DNA of 8,173 nt, taken from NCBI GenBank assembly GCA_023260735.1, contig JALQUL010000226.1, positions 1 to 8,173 on the forward strand, in the 5' to 3' direction. Positions 5,796-8,173 of this stretch are shown here, one piece after another (position 1 is the stretch's first letter; every line of letters starts with the position of its first letter). The stretch comes from Limnohabitans sp. GTDB taxonomy: Bacteria > Pseudomonadota > Gammaproteobacteria > Burkholderiales > Burkholderiaceae_C. The notes beneath the pieces were generated by a model that ran no database searches, was not told the origin of the DNA, and saw nothing but the letters and a program-made list of their open reading frames with translations. Made by a program: the position numbers and the translations under genes.

Positions 5796-6989
5796 ATGAC
5801 AACTGCACAGCAAGATCCCGTAGTAATTGTAGGCGCCGCTCGCACTCCAATGGGTGGTTTTATGGGTGATTTTGCCTCTTTAGCTGCCCACGATTTGGGT
5901 GGCGTAGCAATCGCCGAGGCCATGAAACGTAGTGGTGTTAGTCCTGATTTGGTAGGCGAAGTTTTATTTGGCAATTGTTTAATGGCAGGTCAAGGGCAAG
6001 CGCCTGCAAGGCAAGCTGCTTTTAAAGGCGGTTTACCTAAAACCGCTGGCGCAGTCACACTTTCTAAAATGTGTGGTTCTGGTATGCGAGCGGCCATGTT
6101 TGCCCACGATATGTTGTTAGCCGGTAGCCAAGAAGTCATGGTTGCTGGTGGCATGGAAAGCATGACTAATGCACCACATTTATTACCAAAGGGGCGTGCT
6201 GGAATTCGAATTGGTCATGACCGTGTAATGGATCATATGATGCTTGATGGCCTTGAAGATGCCTATGAGCCAGGTCGCTCTATGGGTACATTTGGTGAGG
6301 AATGTGCTGCTCAATATAGCTTTACCCGCGAAGAGCAAGATGCCTTTGCAATGGCCAGTGTACAACGTGCGCAAAACGCCATTACTTCAGGTGCATTTGT
6401 AGCCGAAATTGCTCCTGTAACAGTTAAAACTCGTGCTGGTGAAGTGGTGGTTTCAGTGGATGAAGGTCCAGGCAAAATCAAACTAGACAAAATTCCTACA
6501 TTGCGTGCAGCCTTTAAAAAGGACGGAACAATTACTGCTGCTTCTAGCTCTAGCATTAACGACGGCGCTGCTGCCTTAGTCATGATGCGTGAAAGCACTG
6601 CCAAACAATTAGGCAGTACCCCAATTGCCAAGATTGTGGGTCACACCACTCATGCCCAAGAGCCTAATCAATTTGCTACTGCTCCGGTGGGCGCGACACA
6701 AAAATTATTAGCTAAATTAGGTTGGACCGTTGCCGACGTTGACCTTTGGGAAGTGAATGAAGCTTTTGCTGTTGTACCAATGGCTTTAATGAAAGAGTTA
6801 GGCGTTGAACACGCAAAACTCAACGTAAATGGTGGTGCTTGTGCTTTGGGTCATCCGATTGGTGCTAGTGGTGCACGTATTATGGTCACTTTAATTCATG
6901 CCTTAAAAGCGCGTGGTTTAAAACGTGGTATTGCCACTTTATGTATTGGTGGTGGTGAGGCCACAGCCGTTGCCGTTGAAATCATTTAA
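5796..6989 (+). CDS. atoB: Acetyl-CoA C-acetyltransferase (thiolase)
   Basis: The 397-residue biosynthetic/degradative thiolase catalyses the reversible reaction of acetoacetyl-CoA plus CoA to two acetyl-CoA. The nucleophile is C93 in SKMCGSGM (90-97). The other catalytic elements are NEAF (321-324), H353 in GHPIGASGAR (352-361) and C383 in CIGGGEA (383-389). The length and the N-terminal VIVGAARTPMGGF are standard. Acetoacetate from leucine becomes acetoacetyl-CoA, so this enzyme would complete the pathway to acetyl-CoA. The phaA/bktB-type role in polyhydroxybutyrate synthesis is an alternative, and the symbol atoB is functional rather than proven orthology. It follows aceK by 19 bases and is separated from the next gene by a hairpin with a T tract. 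Confidence 0.93.
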   Translation: MTTAQQDPVVIVGAARTPMGGFMGDFASLAAHDLGGVAIAEAMKRSGVSPDLVGEVLFGNCLMAGQGQAPARQAAFKGGLPKTAGAVTLSKMCGSGMRAAMFAHDMLLAGSQEVMVAGGMESMTNAPHLLPKGRAGIRIGHDRVMDHMMLDGLEDAYEPGRSMGTFGEECAAQYSFTREEQDAFAMASVQRAQNAITSGAFVAEIAPVTVKTRAGEVVVSVDEGPGKIKLDKIPTLRAAFKKDGTITAASSSSINDGAAALVMMRESTAKQLGSTPIAKIVGHTTHAQEPNQFATAPVGATQKLLAKLGWTVADVDLWEVNEAFAVVPMALMKELGVEHAKLNVNGGACALGHPIGASGARIMVTLIHALKARGLKRGIATLCIGGGEATAVAVEII

Positions 6990-6997
6990 ATCAATTT

Positions 6998-7052
6998 GCC
7001 ACTTATTCAATGAAAGGGTCAGTAGGCCCTGCATTGATGTGGCTTATTTTTT
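6998..7052 (+). terminator. Stacked hairpin with T tract after the thiolase, possible attenuator
   Basis: Three stems stack: GCCAC (6998-7002) with GTGGC (7039-7043), TCAATG (7007-7012) with CATTGA (7032-7037), and AGGGTC (7015-7020) with GGCCCT (7025-7030, one G-U pair) capped by AGTA. Small bulges separate them. TTATTTTTT (7044-7052) follows immediately. It starts nine bases after the thiolase stop and ends 22 bases before the next start, so it probably lowers rather than abolishes read-through to the dehydrogenase. A processing or stability hairpin is possible. Confidence 0.72.
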
Positions 7053-7074
7053 GAAGCTTAAAGGTTGATAAAAA

Positions 7075-8173
7075 ATGTTACTCAATTCCGATCAAGAAAT
7101 GGTGCGTGACGCCGTTCGTGCCTTTGCTCAAGAGCAAATTTGGCCACATGCCTCTGCTTGGGATAAAACCCATGAGTTTCCCAAACAAGTTCACAAAGGT
7201 TTGGCGGCTTTAGGGGCTTACGGTATATGTGTACCTGAAGAGTTGGGCGGAGCGAATTTAGACTATTTAACCTTGGCCGTGGTGCTAGAAGAAATTGCTG
7301 CTGGCGATGGTGGCACTAGTACGGTGATTAGCGTAACCAATTGCCCAGTCAATGCCATTTTGCTGAAATATGGTAATAAGCAGCAACAAGAAAAATGGTT
7401 AACACCATTAGCCCAAGGTGAAATGTTGGGTGGTTTTTGCTTAACTGAACCACATGTAGGATCGGATGCTTCTGGTTTAAAAACTACAGCGATTAAAACT
7501 GCCGATGGTTATTGCTTGAATGGCGTTAAACAATTTATTACCAGCGGTAAAAATGGTGACGTGATGATTGTGATTGCCGTCACCGACAAAGCTGCTGGTA
7601 AAAAAGGCATGAGTGCATTTATTGTGCCGACTAAAACGCCTGGTTATAACGTGGCCAGGTTAGAAGATAAATTGGGTCAGCACTCCAGCGACACAGCACA
7701 AATTAATTTTGATAATTGCCTCATCCCGCACGAGAATTTAATCGGCCAAGAGGGCGAGGGTTATAAAATTGCTTTGGGTGGCTTAGAAGGTGGGCGTATT
7801 GGTATTGCAGCGCAAAGTGTGGGTATGGCCAGAAGTGCTTTTGAATATGCAGTTCAATATGCCAAAGAACGTAATAGCTTTGGTAAAAGCATTATTGAGC
7901 ATCAAGCCGTTGGTTTTAGATTAGCTGAATGCGCCACTCAAATAGAAGCGGCAAGGCAGTTGATTTGGCATGCGGCAGCTCTAAGAGACGCTGGTTTGCC
8001 TTGCCTTAAAGAGGCAGCCATGGCTAAATTATTTGCCAGTGAAATGGCTGAAAAAGTATGTAGTGCTGCCATCCAAACTTTAGGTGGATACGGTTATGTG
8101 AGCGACTTCCCCCTAGAGCGAATTTACCGTGATGTCCGAGTCTGCCAAATTTATGAAGGTACATCAGATGTGC
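7075..8173 (+). CDS. Acyl-CoA dehydrogenase, short/branched-chain type, cut by window end
   Basis: The visible 366 residues are nearly the whole enzyme; the family is about 375-380 long, so only the last few residues are missing. It should oxidise an acyl-CoA to the 2,3-enoyl-CoA with FAD, feeding electron-transfer flavoprotein. FCLTEPHVGSDAS (121-133) and FITSGKNG (154-161) mark the flavin-binding middle domain. LGGYGYVSDFP (336-346) and YEGTSD (360-365) mark the C-terminal domain. The catalytic base is E361, the usual position, unlike LiuA in this window. The helix-G segment reads LEGGRIGIA, lacking the LiuA-type arrangement. AAGG at 7061-7064 is a modest ribosome site ten bases before the ATG. 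Residue choice resembles the dehydrogenase found beside atoB in Burkholderiales leucine clusters. The substrate (isobutyryl-, 2-methylbutyryl- or butyryl-CoA) is not decided. Confidence 0.93.
   Translation, partial: MLLNSDQEMVRDAVRAFAQEQIWPHASAWDKTHEFPKQVHKGLAALGAYGICVPEELGGANLDYLTLAVVLEEIAAGDGGTSTVISVTNCPVNAILLKYGNKQQQEKWLTPLAQGEMLGGFCLTEPHVGSDASGLKTTAIKTADGYCLNGVKQFITSGKNGDVMIVIAVTDKAAGKKGMSAFIVPTKTPGYNVARLEDKLGQHSSDTAQINFDNCLIPHENLIGQEGEGYKIALGGLEGGRIGIAAQSVGMARSAFEYAVQYAKERNSFGKSIIEHQAVGFRLAECATQIEAARQLIWHAAALRDAGLPCLKEAAMAKLFASEMAEKVCSAAIQTLGGYGYVSDFPLERIYRDVRVCQIYEGTSDV

Noticed and set aside
6183..6631. Reverse-strand open frames inside the thiolase gene
   Set aside because: They are shadows of the thiolase coding frame, with no ribosome site or recognisable domain.

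Overview
The window looks like chromosomal DNA from an AT-rich betaproteobacterium, most likely in the order Burkholderiales. This rests on three things. The proteins from 1427 onward resemble remembered Burkholderiales homologues, especially the AceK N-terminus and the second acyl-CoA dehydrogenase. The gene order (thioesterase, isovaleryl-CoA dehydrogenase, beta carbonic anhydrase, AceK, thiolase, acyl-CoA dehydrogenase) is one I associate with leucine/branched-chain acyl-CoA clusters in that group. Leucine is largely encoded by TTA, which is unusual for the typically GC-rich order. The genus cannot be fixed from the sequence alone. All supported genes are on the + strand.

Positions 1-883 hold the tail of an unidentified membrane protein, then a secreted 192-residue protein with a C-terminal EF-hand-like repeat pair, closed by a strong intrinsic terminator. 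Positions 884-1356 are non-coding and AT-rich and contain several inverted repeats that might form RNA structure. A perfect 24-bp palindrome follows at 1357-1380. It overlaps a -35-like hexamer and resembles the site of LiuR, the MerR-family regulator of leucine/isovalerate breakdown.

Downstream of this site the genes run in one direction: a PaaI-like hotdog thioesterase, isovaleryl-CoA dehydrogenase (liuA), a beta carbonic anhydrase (can-type), isocitrate dehydrogenase kinase/phosphatase (aceK), an acetyl-CoA acetyltransferase (atoB/phaA-type) and a second acyl-CoA dehydrogenase cut by the window end. A hairpin followed by a T-rich tract lies between the thiolase and the last gene and may attenuate transcription.

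The inferred logic is as follows. LiuA oxidises isovaleryl-CoA. The carbonic anhydrase can supply bicarbonate to the biotin-dependent methylcrotonyl-CoA carboxylase expected further downstream but not seen here. The thiolase cleaves acetoacetyl-CoA to acetyl-CoA. AceK throttles isocitrate dehydrogenase so that the resulting acetyl-CoA can enter the glyoxylate shunt. No wholly new system is evident. The most interesting points are the placement of aceK and the carbonic anhydrase under a likely leucine-catabolism operator, a Ca-loop-like insertion in AceK, and the structured non-coding stretches.
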